A stretch of DNA of 64,000 nucleotides from Enterococcaceae bacterium OF42-14pH9A (GTDB lineage Bacteria > Bacillota > Bacilli > Lactobacillales > Enterococcaceae), in assembly GCA_027692465.1 (NCBI GenBank), contig JAQEYU010000001.1, positions 939,338-1,003,337 on the forward strand. The letters run 5' to 3'. The notes beneath the pieces are model-generated. The model was given only the letters and a program-made list of their open reading frames with translations, was not told where the DNA came from and made no database searches. Numbering within the stretch: position 1 is the first letter of the stretch; every line of letters begins with the position of its first letter. The position numbers and the translations under genes were made by a program. This document shows positions 1 to 7,794 of the stretch, one piece after another.

Positions 1-142
1 CTGAACATGCTACTGGCAGATATTTTGGTCCGTTTCACCGTGAGCTGTGCCGTAAATGTCCAGCTTTAACACTATATAAGCTGCGCTTTGTGTCTTGCTT
101 TCGGCAGGTCCGCAGCAATCCGGATTTCACCGGTGGTTTCAG
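1..142 (+). repeat. MITE-like element, copy 1, cut by window edge
   Basis: The interior matches the complete copy at 10781-10944 (shared blocks such as GGCAGATATTTTGGTCC and ATAAGCTGCGCTTT) in the same orientation. The left terminal repeat lies outside the window and the right one is decayed to GGTTTCAG. It sits just downstream of the GH65 gene stop codon. Confidence 0.7.
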
Positions 143-169
143 CTCCGCGCTGGTTTTCCTGCAAAACGG

Positions 170-2821
170 TCATGCATAAGGAATAACTGTCTGTTCGCCG
201 GCGGTCAAGTTGACGGGCTCTCCTTTGATGATAACACGGCTTGGCCGGCTGGCGGTCAAGCAGACCTCTGTGGTGGTGACTTTCACGGAATAGTCGATAT
301 TTTTGACGGTAATCTGATAGGCTACGGAGTCCCAGGCTTGCGGCAGATTCGGCTCAAAGTGCAGCAGCTCTTCTCTGACGTCCATCCCGGCAAAGGTGGT
401 GAGGGGGATGTAAAGGGTTGCCGCCATCACGCCGGCATGGATCCCTTCGGCAGTCGTCCCCCCCTGGATATCCCGGTAATCGGAATACAAGGCTTCCTGA
501 TACAGCTGCCAAGCCAAGTCGTTTTCTCCTACCATCGCAGCCAGTTGGGCGTGGACCACCCGAGACAAGGTGGAGCCGTGAGATGTGCGGGCCAAGTAGT
601 AATGAAGGTTTTCGGAGACGTACGCTGCGGGAAGCTGGTCCCGATAACCCAGATCCTGCAAGATTTCGTCGACCTGACCTTTAGAAAAGTTGTAATAAAT
701 CATCAGGCTGTCGGCTTGTTTGGCCACCTTGTAGCTGTCGGCGGATTTGCCTTCAGCGTTTAGAATCCGGTCCAATCGATAGATGTTGCCGTATTTTTCC
801 CGATAAGCCTCCCAGTCCAGATCCTTCAATCCGAAGTAACCGTCAAATTGGGCGATGATGCCGGTCTCGTCAATCACCAGCCGCAGCTGATGGCGGATGG
901 TTTCCATAGCGGTGAGGACTTCGTCGGTAATACCGGTTTTTTCTTGGATTGCAGCAAAAGCCGCAGTACCCAATTCCTCTTTCAGAGCAGCTACTTCTTC
1001 AAACAGCCAGACCACCATCATATTCGTATAGGCGTTGTCTTTGAGCCCGCCTTCTGCTGCTCCGGGATAGGCTTCGTGGAACTCATCGGGACCCATGACG
1101 CCGGCGATGGAATAACGCCCGGAAGCTTTGTCGAATCGGGCGATGCTCTGCCAAAAATGCGCGATTTCCAAGATCAGCTCCAAGCCATAATCTTCCATGA
1201 ATGCCCGGTCGCCGGTATTGTGCCAATACTGCCAGACGTTGTAAGCAATGGCCAATGAAACGTGGCGTTGGCGGCGGCTGTGGTCTTCTTTCCACTCGCC
1301 GCTGATCGGGTTCAGATGCAGCTCCTGCGACTGCTCGGTCCCGTCAAGCCCTGACTGCCACGGGAACATTGCTCCCTGGTACCCGGCATTGGCAGCGTCG
1401 GTCTTGGCTGCCGGTAAGCGCAGGTAACGATACATCAGCAGCTGACGGGCCGTTTCCGGAAAGCGCAGGATGTAAAAGGGCAGGATGAACAGTTCGTCCC
1501 AGAAGATGTGGCCGCGATAGGCTTCGCCGTGAAGCCCCCGGGCTGTAACGGAGGCATCCAGCTTCCGGTTGCCCGCCGGCGAAGCGGAGGCCAGCAGGTG
1601 ATAGGTATGGATATTCAACAGCTTCTGACTCATCAAATCACCAGTTACCGTCACGGCTGCTTTTTGCCAAAGTTTTTGCCAAGCAGCAGCAGAGGCGGCG
1701 GACAGCTCGGCAAAGCCCGGAAATTTTTCCGGCGCAAGCTTCATTTGAGGCTGCGGCTCTTCCTTGCGAAACTGAGCGGCGCGAACTGTTTTTTCAATCT
1801 CATACCACTGGCCCTCCTGAGCGATAAAGGTCACTGTCTGAAAGACTTTTTCAGCGGTAACGTCTGTTGTAAGGGTGCCCTGTTCCAAAAGTGGTCCCCC
1901 CAGACAAGATTGCTGCAGCAGGGTGATCTGTGAATCCTTGGTGCGGGCGGCCAACATTGCCTGCGGACCAAGGACATCTGTCTTCAGAATATCCAGATGG
2001 CGGTTTTCCAAACTGCGGTAGCGGGCAACGTTGTAGTTGTAGACGGTTCCGTCTGCTTCAGTCACTAACTGGAGTTCACCGGAAAAGCCAATCGGGGTGA
2101 TTCGGTAACGCAGACTGTAAAATTCCCGCTGAGCCATGCTGACGATTTTTTGGCTCTCGACGGCCAACTGGCGGCCGTCTCCCAAATCGATGAGTCCGGT
2201 CGCAGTCATCAGGCCGGTACGCAGGTCCAGCGAACGATGCAGCGAGTGGACATTTTCGGCAGTCAGAGTGATCTTTTCACCATCCACGACCGGATAGATC
2301 TTTTGCAGGTTCGGTCCATTGACGAAATCCTCATTGGCGATGGTGCGGTCTGCGACTTGGGAATAAGCGGTGTTGTAAAAACTGGCCAGATAAGTAGCGG
2401 GATATGTCTCTTCGGTGATCTCCATTTCCGGTGTCGTCCCCCGCAGTCCCATAAAGCCGTTGCCAACTGTCAAAAGGGATTCGACGGAGTATTCATCTTT
2501 GCCGGGAGTGAAGCCATAGTAATCCAGGCGCCAAGGAATCTCAGCAGCGGCTTCTGTAAAGTTTGCTGCGGCTGTACCGGTAACGTAGGGGTGGTTCAGT
2601 TTTTCCGTCAACCATTGGGACAACTCCACCAGGCCTTCAGGAAATGAGATCAGGACCGGTTGCGGGCTGTTCAAGATTCCGCCTGCAGCCGGATGGTCCT
2701 GCAGCCAATCCAGCAGTTTCGTTGCGGCTTCAGTTGGGGGTCCGGTGAAGCGCTGCTGCTGACCAGCGGGAGCCTCGGCCAGCCAGTCCCGATCGTTGAT
2801 GGTAATCGTGTGTAGTTTCAT
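170..2821 (-). CDS. GH65 disaccharide phosphorylase, probably trehalose-6-phosphate phosphorylase
   Basis: An 883-residue protein of glycoside hydrolase family 65. These cytosolic enzymes split alpha-glucosides by phosphorolysis. The GH65 body starts near residue 95 (WRLDYYGFTPGKDEYSVES) and the GPDEFHE motif near residue 576 carries the presumed general acid Glu. The family is usually about 750-790 residues; here about 95 extra N-terminal residues do not look like GH65. The gene is divergent from an EIIBCA trehalose-type PTS gene and shares operator-like palindromes with it. That points to phosphorylated trehalose, giving glucose-6-P plus beta-glucose-1-P. Maltose-6'-phosphate phosphorylase (MapP) is the main alternative, since GH65 specificity cannot be read by eye. 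ATG 2821 has no Shine-Dalgarno of its own; an upstream 9-codon ORF overlaps it (see 2818-2847). No in-frame start exists further upstream before a stop. Confidence 0.85.
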   Translation of the reverse strand: MKLHTITINDRDWLAEAPAGQQQRFTGPPTEAATKLLDWLQDHPAAGGILNSPQPVLISFPEGLVELSQWLTEKLNHPYVTGTAAANFTEAAAEIPWRLDYYGFTPGKDEYSVESLLTVGNGFMGLRGTTPEMEITEETYPATYLASFYNTAYSQVADRTIANEDFVNGPNLQKIYPVVDGEKITLTAENVHSLHRSLDLRTGLMTATGLIDLGDGRQLAVESQKIVSMAQREFYSLRYRITPIGFSGELQLVTEADGTVYNYNVARYRSLENRHLDILKTDVLGPQAMLAARTKDSQITLLQQSCLGGPLLEQGTLTTDVTAEKVFQTVTFIAQEGQWYEIEKTVRAAQFRKEEPQPQMKLAPEKFPGFAELSAASAAAWQKLWQKAAVTVTGDLMSQKLLNIHTYHLLASASPAGNRKLDASVTARGLHGEAYRGHIFWDELFILPFYILRFPETARQLLMYRYLRLPAAKTDAANAGYQGAMFPWQSGLDGTEQSQELHLNPISGEWKEDHSRRQRHVSLAIAYNVWQYWHNTGDRAFMEDYGLELILEIAHFWQSIARFDKASGRYSIAGVMGPDEFHEAYPGAAEGGLKDNAYTNMMVVWLFEEVAALKEELGTAAFAAIQEKTGITDEVLTAMETIRHQLRLVIDETGIIAQFDGYFGLKDLDWEAYREKYGNIYRLDRILNAEGKSADSYKVAKQADSLMIYYNFSKGQVDEILQDLGYRDQLPAAYVSENLHYYLARTSHGSTLSRVVHAQLAAMVGENDLAWQLYQEALYSDYRDIQGGTTAEGIHAGVMAATLYIPLTTFAGMDVREELLHFEPNLPQAWDSVAYQITVKNIDYSVKVTTTEVCLTASRPSRVIIKGEPVNLTAGEQTVIPYA

Positions 2822-2847
2822 ATGCGGTAGAAGAAGATGCTCGGCAT
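2818..2847 (-). CDS. Putative 9-residue leader peptide coupled to the GH65 gene
   Basis: On the minus strand a strong AAAGGAG site lies about 9 nt before ATG 2847. The frame reads MPSIFFYRI and stops at a TGA that overlaps the GH65 ATG as ATGA. The GH65 ATG has no ribosome site, so ribosomes finishing this peptide probably reinitiate there. Translation coupling is inferred. Confidence 0.55.
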   Translation of the reverse strand: MPSIFFYRI

Positions 2848-2887
2848 CTTCCTACACTCCTTTCTGTTTGAAAGTCTGCCTTCGCCA

Positions 2888-2903
2888 ACTTGTCTATACA
2901 TGC
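2888..2903. promoter_or_regulatory. TreR-like operator 1
   Basis: ACTTGTCTATACATGC is an imperfect 16-bp palindrome at about +1 to +16 of the GH65 transcript. It resembles the operator at 3141-3156; the two share the core of ACTTGTATATACAAGT, which resembles the TTGTATATACAA operator type of TreR (GntR/HutC family). No treR gene lies in the window. Confidence 0.6.
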
Positions 2904-2909
2904 AATTTT

Positions 2910-2938
2910 ATTATAGACGACTTTGTCAGCGATTTCAA
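2910..2938 (-). promoter_or_regulatory. Promoter of GH65 gene with overlapping cre site
   Basis: On the minus strand TTGAAA (2938-2933), a 17-bp spacer and TATAAT (2915-2910) form a near-consensus sigma-A promoter. A cre site, TGAAATCGCTGACA (2937-2924), fits the CcpA consensus TGWAANCGNTNWCA at every position and covers the -35/spacer. Catabolite repression is therefore expected. Confidence 0.8.
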
Positions 2939-3088
2939 ATGTTATTCGCTGTTTTTCACGATTTTACAAACAAGTGGCGTGCAATTGCTTGGAAATTTTT
3001 ATGCAACAAATGGAAACATTAATAGTAAGCCTTTTGAAAGGGAGAAAAGCAATACTCCTGACTTTGCGGATTTCTATTTTTCTTTTGT

Positions 3089-3126
3089 TTAAAACGCTTG
3101 CATTATTTCTTTGTTCCCGTTATGAT
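3089..3126 (+). promoter_or_regulatory. Promoter of PTS gene with overlapping cre site
   Basis: TTGCAT (3098-3103), a 17-bp spacer and TATGAT (3121-3126) form the promoter. TTAAAACGCTTGCA at 3089-3102 matches the cre consensus except for one base and covers the -35, so CcpA should block this promoter when glucose is present. Confidence 0.8.
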
Positions 3127-3140
3127 TGTCTTGTAGTTGG

Positions 3141-3156
3141 ACTTATATATACAAGT
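3141..3156. promoter_or_regulatory. TreR-like operator 2
   Basis: ACTTATATATACAAGT is a near-perfect palindrome just downstream of the expected transcription start of the PTS gene. Its position mirrors operator 1 on the other side, a layout typical of a repressor controlling both divergent units. Confidence 0.65.
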
Positions 3157-3238
3157 GTTGTTTAGTTGTGGAAGGCCTGCTGTCTGCTTTGCTAACAGCA
3201 TAAGCGGACGGTCGTGCGAAAGAAAGGAGCCTACTGTT

Positions 3239-5251
3239 ATGGGCAAGTACCAAGAAGATGCTGAAAAGCTGTTACAGGAGATCGGCGGTAAAGAAAATAT
3301 CTCCGCTGTCACCCACTGTGCCACGCGAATGCGCTTTGTTCTGAATGATCAAAGCAAAGCCAATGAAAAAGCCATCGAGGATATCCCCAGCGTAAAAGGA
3401 ATGTTCACCAATGCCGGTCAGTTCCAGGTCATCATCGGCAATGACGTCCCGACTTTTTACAATGATTTCTCTGCTGTCTCGGGAATTGAAGGCGTATCCA
3501 AAGAACAAAGTAAAGCTGCTGCCAAACAAAATCAAAATCTCGTACAACGGGCGATCGGGACCCTGGCGGAGATCTTTACGCCGCTGTTGCCGGCGATCAT
3601 CATCGGGGGTCTGATCCTCGGGTTTCGTAATTTTATTGAACAAGTTCCCTTGGGCTTTTTGAATGATCAGACGATTACCCAAGCCTCTACTTTTTGGAAC
3701 GGCGTCAACGGCTTCTTGTGGCTGCCGGCTGAGGCGATCTTTCATTTTCTGCCGGTAGGGATCACCTGGTCGATCACCCGTAAGATGGGGACCACCCAAA
3801 TTCTGGGGATCGTTTTGGGGATCACGCTGGTTTCACCGCAGCTGTTGAATGCCTATGCGGTAAATGGCACCAGTGCCGCCGATATCGCAGCCAACTGGAC
3901 GTGGGATTTCGGCTATTTCACCATTGATAAGATCGGTTACCAGGCACAAGTCATCCCGGCGATGCTGGCAGGCTTCCTGCTGGTTTATCTGGAACGATTC
4001 TTCCGGAAACGGATCCCGGAAGCGGTGTCGATGATCTTTGTGCCGCTGTTTTCTTTGCTGCCGACGATCATCGCCGCTCATGTGATCTTAGGTCCGATCG
4101 GCTGGCAAATCGGCTCTGGCATCTCCTATGTTGTAAATGCCGGCTTGTCCTCCTCCTTGAACTGGCTGTTCAGTCTGGTATTCGGCGGCTTGTATGCACC
4201 ACTGGTAATCACCGGACTGCATCATACCACCTTGGCGATCGACCAGCAGCTGGTATCTGATTTTGGGACCACCAACTTGTGGCCGATGATCATGCTCTCG
4301 AATATCGCGCAGGGGACTGCCGTTTTGGCAATCTATTTCCAACACAAAGGCAATAAAAAAGAAGAACAAGTTTCGGTACCTTCCACGATTTCTGCCTATT
4401 TAGGAGTCACAGAACCGGCCATGTTCGGGATCAACTTGAAATATGTTTATCCGTTTGTCGCAGCCATGATCGGCTCTGCTGTTGGGGCAGTACTGATTAC
4501 AGTGACCGGTTCTCGGGCATTGGGGATCGGTGTCGGCGGATTGCCGGGCTTCTTATCATTTCCTGTTAAGAGCTATCCATGGGTATTTGCTTCCATACTG
4601 CTGACGATGGCGGTGACGTTTGCCATGACCTATATTCTGCGGAATGTCAAAGCCCTGAACAAAGTCGAGCCGATAATGGACGACGGCGGGCTGGCATTGG
4701 CTGGCGCCGGTGCAGCCGGCAGCGGTCCGTCTGTGACGGTAGTCGATACCGCCAAAGAGGAAGTAGCCGGAGCTGCGCCGGACACAGTGACCGAAGAAGT
4801 GATCTATGCCCCGGTAGAAGGCCAGGTCATCGCTATTGGTCAGGTGAATGACCCGGTCTTCTCCCAAAAAATGATGGGTGACGGATTCGCGGTCCGACCA
4901 AAAGCACCGGAAATCTATGCGCCCGTCTACGGTCAGGTCATGAGCGTTTTTGAAACCAAACATGCCATCGGGATCAAAACAGCCGGTGGCGCTGAAGTCC
5001 TGGTCCATATGGGCTTGGATACTGTCGAATTGAAGGGGGCTCCTTTTACTGTCAAAGTTAAAGAAGGGGATCAGGTCTCTCCGGAAACCCTGCTGGCAGT
5101 GATGGATCTGGCGGCCGTGCAAGCCGCCGGTAAAGAAACCGACGTGCTGGTAGTTTTCACCAATGCTGAAAAGATTGCCGGTCTGACATTGGATAATTCC
5201 GGTGAAGTGACTGAGCAAAGCCCAATCGGCCATGTAGAAGTTTTAAGCTGA
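3239..5251 (+). CDS. treP: PTS EIIBCA transporter, trehalose type
   Basis: A 670-residue membrane protein that imports and phosphorylates a disaccharide using PEP-derived phosphate. The order is EIIB (1-90, phospho-Cys27 in THCATRM), EIIC (about 105-480, many hydrophobic helices) and a C-terminal EIIA of the glucose type (about 520-665, phospho-His590 in LVHMGLD). EIIB-EIIC-EIIA order and the N-terminal sequence fit the trehalose/sucrose branch. The open frame runs upstream to 3137, but ATG 3239 has AAAGGAG 9 nt before it and lies after the promoter and operator. It is divergent from the GH65 gene; the pair would import trehalose as trehalose-6-P and split it by phosphorolysis. Maltose cannot be excluded as substrate. 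Confidence 0.88.
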   Translation: MGKYQEDAEKLLQEIGGKENISAVTHCATRMRFVLNDQSKANEKAIEDIPSVKGMFTNAGQFQVIIGNDVPTFYNDFSAVSGIEGVSKEQSKAAAKQNQNLVQRAIGTLAEIFTPLLPAIIIGGLILGFRNFIEQVPLGFLNDQTITQASTFWNGVNGFLWLPAEAIFHFLPVGITWSITRKMGTTQILGIVLGITLVSPQLLNAYAVNGTSAADIAANWTWDFGYFTIDKIGYQAQVIPAMLAGFLLVYLERFFRKRIPEAVSMIFVPLFSLLPTIIAAHVILGPIGWQIGSGISYVVNAGLSSSLNWLFSLVFGGLYAPLVITGLHHTTLAIDQQLVSDFGTTNLWPMIMLSNIAQGTAVLAIYFQHKGNKKEEQVSVPSTISAYLGVTEPAMFGINLKYVYPFVAAMIGSAVGAVLITVTGSRALGIGVGGLPGFLSFPVKSYPWVFASILLTMAVTFAMTYILRNVKALNKVEPIMDDGGLALAGAGAAGSGPSVTVVDTAKEEVAGAAPDTVTEEVIYAPVEGQVIAIGQVNDPVFSQKMMGDGFAVRPKAPEIYAPVYGQVMSVFETKHAIGIKTAGGAEVLVHMGLDTVELKGAPFTVKVKEGDQVSPETLLAVMDLAAVQAAGKETDVLVVFTNAEKIAGLTLDNSGEVTEQSPIGHVEVLS

Positions 5252-5262
5252 CAACAACGCTG

Positions 5263-5305
5263 AAAAAGCCGTTGGACCCGAGTAGCGGGTGCAACGGCTT
5301 TTTTT
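5263..5305 (+). terminator. Rho-independent terminator of treP
   Basis: AAAAAGCCGTTG pairs with CAACGGCTTTTT around an inner ACCCG/CGGGT stem, followed by a T run. Confidence 0.9.
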
Positions 5306-5345
5306 GGTTTGCAGGGGTTTGCGGTCCGGTTCGGATCACCATGAG

Positions 5346-6398
5346 TCAACTTGCTTCCAAAGACGGTCCGGAGCGGAAGTACTTGAAAAGTTTGACAGCA
5401 ATGGTGATCACGCTGATCAGACCGACAAGCACCAGACAGCCGGTGATGAAGGGCTCGGGCAGGCCTGCTCCCGGAGCAAGTTCTGTCAAGAAGCGCAGCA
5501 GATCGTGATCGCCCCACTGTTCTGCTTGCAGCAGTGAAAAGAATTCGGTATGAAAGATATTTTTTTGGATCAAGATGAGCCACAACACGCCGAATCCCAC
5601 CAATGTGTCCAATACTTCTACCAACAGCACTGAAGGAGTCCAGCGGCGGTAAATCAATTTTAAAATGGAGGCGATGATCCCGATGAAACAGCTGAGGAGC
5701 AGCAGTGGTATCGCAGTCTGCATAAAAGATTCTGTGAAGATACGTACGGGTTCATGGTCCCACCAAGCCAGTGGGCGTTTTGTCAGCCAGACCCAGACAA
5801 GAAAGACTGCGAGGGCTGCTTGAATGACCAGCTCGACGATCGTATCGCTGAGCGGAATCTGCTGTTTTGGCGGCAGTGCCGGCAGATCTTCCGGTCGCCA
5901 TTCTTTACTGTTTTGTTGTTTGCCGTTGAAACGTTCAGCGATAACAAAGCCGACGGTCGTCCAAAAGGCCGCGATCACCAGACAGCCGATGATGGCAGAG
6001 AGCATCGTTGAAATGAAGAACCCGATGTCGTTGCCACTTGCCGACCAGCTGTATTGCCAACTGTCGTTTTGAGCCGTAAAGATACCGATCTCGGTCAAAG
6101 TACGGAAGAGGCCGATGACGGCTCCGACGGCTGCACCGAGGGCCAACACGATTTTAAGACTGCGAAGATATTCATGATAATAGGCCGGCCCAATCAAGTA
6201 TTGGGGACCGCTCTGATACTGTTTGGCCATTTCCCGCGGATCCCCCAATTCAGTCAGGAGCTGGCGGATTTCGTGGTCATCGGGATTTTCAGGGAGCATA
6301 TCCAGTAGGTTGCTGTAGAGCTCTTTTGAAACTTCCTGGCGGTCCTTTTGGGGAAGATACCCGACGACTGCCAGAATGTAACGTTCGATAAGTTTCAT
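5346..6398 (-). CDS. HAAS-domain multi-pass membrane protein, PadR partner
   Basis: A 350-residue protein. Residues 1-70 (MKLIERYILAVVGYLPQKDR, then ELYSNLLDML and LTELGDPREMA) look like the HAAS signalling domain that is regularly encoded next to PadR repressors. About six hydrophobic helices follow (near 80-105, 135-160, 195-215, 235-255, 265-285 and 305-330). Its ATG overlaps the stop of the padR gene by 4 nt, so the two are translationally coupled. Function is unknown; the PadR-HAAS pairing suggests an envelope-stress or membrane-sensing role, which is inference. Confidence 0.7.
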   Translation of the reverse strand: MKLIERYILAVVGYLPQKDRQEVSKELYSNLLDMLPENPDDHEIRQLLTELGDPREMAKQYQSGPQYLIGPAYYHEYLRSLKIVLALGAAVGAVIGLFRTLTEIGIFTAQNDSWQYSWSASGNDIGFFISTMLSAIIGCLVIAAFWTTVGFVIAERFNGKQQNSKEWRPEDLPALPPKQQIPLSDTIVELVIQAALAVFLVWVWLTKRPLAWWDHEPVRIFTESFMQTAIPLLLLSCFIGIIASILKLIYRRWTPSVLLVEVLDTLVGFGVLWLILIQKNIFHTEFFSLLQAEQWGDHDLLRFLTELAPGAGLPEPFITGCLVLVGLISVITIAVKLFKYFRSGPSLEAS

Positions 6399-6742
6399 GG
6401 TCGTTCCTCCTTATTTCTGCGTTGGACGCGCTTGATGCTCTGCTGCAGTTTGTCCGACTCGATCAAAAGCAGCCGATAGATCTCTGTTCCGGCTGAATTG
6501 ATTTGGTAATACTTTCTTGGTCGGCTTTCGCTGGTATCCCAACTACTGTCCAAAAGACCTTGTTTTTCCAACCGCCGTAAGAGGGGGTAAAGGGTATTGG
6601 CTTCAATCTCTACGCCGATTTCCTGCAGCACTTCCAGCAGGTCATAACCGTAATGGGGGGTGTGCAAAGCACTAAGAACCAGTAATGTCAGGCTGCCGCG
6701 GCGCATCTCAGTGACAAAGCTTGCGGTCAGATTTTTTTCCAT
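6395..6742 (-). CDS. PadR-family transcriptional regulator
   Basis: A 115-residue winged-helix protein with the PadR pattern GSLTLLVLSALHTPHYGYDLLEVL, LYPLLRRLEKQGLL and PRKYYQI, plus a short C-terminal helix for dimerisation. PadR proteins repress promoters and release on ligand binding. ATG 6742 is chosen because AGGTGGAG lies just upstream; a GTG at 6751 is in frame but overlaps that site. First gene of a two-gene unit with the HAAS protein. The operator-like inverted repeat at 6767-6825 overlaps its promoter, which suggests autoregulation. Confidence 0.9.
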   Translation of the reverse strand: MEKNLTASFVTEMRRGSLTLLVLSALHTPHYGYDLLEVLQEIGVEIEANTLYPLLRRLEKQGLLDSSWDTSESRPRKYYQINSAGTEIYRLLLIESDKLQQSIKRVQRRNKEERP

Positions 6743-6766
6743 AAACTCCACCTGCTTCTAAACTCA

Positions 6767-6830
6767 AATAATGTGTGACGTACAGTATATCTATGAATTC
6801 AATATACTGTACGTCACACATTATTGTCAA
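6767..6830 (-). promoter_or_regulatory. padR promoter inside a perfect 24-bp inverted repeat
   Basis: Arms at 6767-6790 and 6802-6825 are perfect reverse complements with an 11-bp centre. On the minus strand TTGACA (6830-6825) and TATATT (6806-6801), 18 bp apart, place the promoter across one arm. PadR operators are often long palindromes, so this is the likely autoregulatory operator. Confidence 0.75.
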
Positions 6831-6903
6831 TGAAAGTGACTCATTCCCTCAAAAAATTAGCGATAAGCTGCAGAGCTGATCCCGAACCGGAGCAGGGAGC
6901 GTC

Positions 6904-6945
6904 TGGCACGCTGGCGATGGCACGCTGGCGATGGCACGCTAGCTG
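6904..6945 (+). repeat. 14-bp tandem repeat, 3 units
   Basis: TGGCACGCTGGCGA occurs twice exactly (6904-6917, 6918-6931), with a third unit diverged at its end (6932-6945). It lies between the padR operator and the Mn-transporter promoter. No function is visible. Confidence 0.85.
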
Positions 6946-6984
6946 CATCACTATGGCGCTTGAGTTACGAACTTCCTACTGATT

Positions 6985-7051
6985 TTTAGGCTTGCCGAAA
7001 AATAATATCTCGGGTATACTGGCTACAACACCTATTTTAGGTTAACCGAAA
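6985..7051 (+). promoter_or_regulatory. Mn-transporter promoter with two DtxR/MntR-type boxes
   Basis: TTGCCG (6992-6997), 17 bp and TATACT (7015-7020) form the promoter. Palindromes TTTAGGCTTGCCGAAA (6985-7000) over the -35 and TTTAGGTTAACCGAAA (7036-7051) just past the start site fit the operator type of manganese-sensing DtxR-family repressors (MntR/ScaR/EfaR). The transporter should be repressed when metal is plentiful. Confidence 0.8.
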
Positions 7052-7071
7052 ATAATAACGAGGTGAAGTAG

Positions 7072-7794
7072 ATGATTCGTTTTGAAAATATTACGGCGGC
7101 TTATACACCGCACCAGATCGCCGTTGAAGGAGTAAGCTTTGCGGTTGAGGGGCCCCAGATTGTCGGCCTGATTGGTCCAAACGGGGCCGGAAAGTCGACT
7201 TTAATCAAAGCTGCGCTGGGATTGATTCCGGCACAAGGGAAGGTGACTGTCGATGGTCACCCCTTGAAGGACCAGCAGCGAGAAATTGCCTATGTAGAAC
7301 AAAAGAGTGCGATCGATTACAGTTTTCCCATCACAGTTGCCGAAGTGGTTTCATTGGGACTATATTCCCGGATGAGGCCCTGGCAGTCTTTGAAAAAAGC
7401 TCGGCCCAAGGTAACGGCTGCTTTGGAAGCCGTAGCTATGCAGGATTTTGCCAAGCGCCAGATCGGGGAACTTTCCGGCGGCCAGTTTCAGCGGGTCCTG
7501 CTGGCGCGCACCCTGGTGCAGGATGCCCGACTGATCTTCTTGGATGAGCCTTTTGTGGGGATCGACGCGGCCAGTGAGCAGATTATCATGACCCTGTTAC
7601 GTGAATTGCGGGATGACGGACGGCAGATTTTCATCGTTCATCACGATCTCGGCAAGGTCCGGGAATATTTTGATTCGGTTTTGATTTTGAATAAAGAATT
7701 GCTTGCATTCGGAGAAACAGCCGCAGTCTTCACTCCGGAGAATTTGAAAAAAGCCTATGGGGACGCTATTTTGATTGGAGGAGATCTGAAATGA
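7072..7794 (+). CDS. mntB: Manganese-type ABC transporter ATP-binding protein
   Basis: A 240-residue ABC ATPase of the Zn/Mn (cluster A-I) import family. Walker A is GPNGAGKST (35-43), the signature LSGGQFQR lies near 136, Walker B LIFLDEPF near 158 and the switch His in IVHHD. It powers metal import by the adjoining permease. AGGTGAAG precedes ATG 7072, and the 3' end overlaps the next gene by 4 nt. Specificity is taken from the binding domain of the partner and from the MntR-type boxes; the closest known relatives are the efaC/psaB/mntB type. Confidence 0.88.
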   Translation: MIRFENITAAYTPHQIAVEGVSFAVEGPQIVGLIGPNGAGKSTLIKAALGLIPAQGKVTVDGHPLKDQQREIAYVEQKSAIDYSFPITVAEVVSLGLYSRMRPWQSLKKARPKVTAALEAVAMQDFAKRQIGELSGGQFQRVLLARTLVQDARLIFLDEPFVGIDAASEQIIMTLLRELRDDGRQIFIVHHDLGKVREYFDSVLILNKELLAFGETAAVFTPENLKKAYGDAILIGGDLK

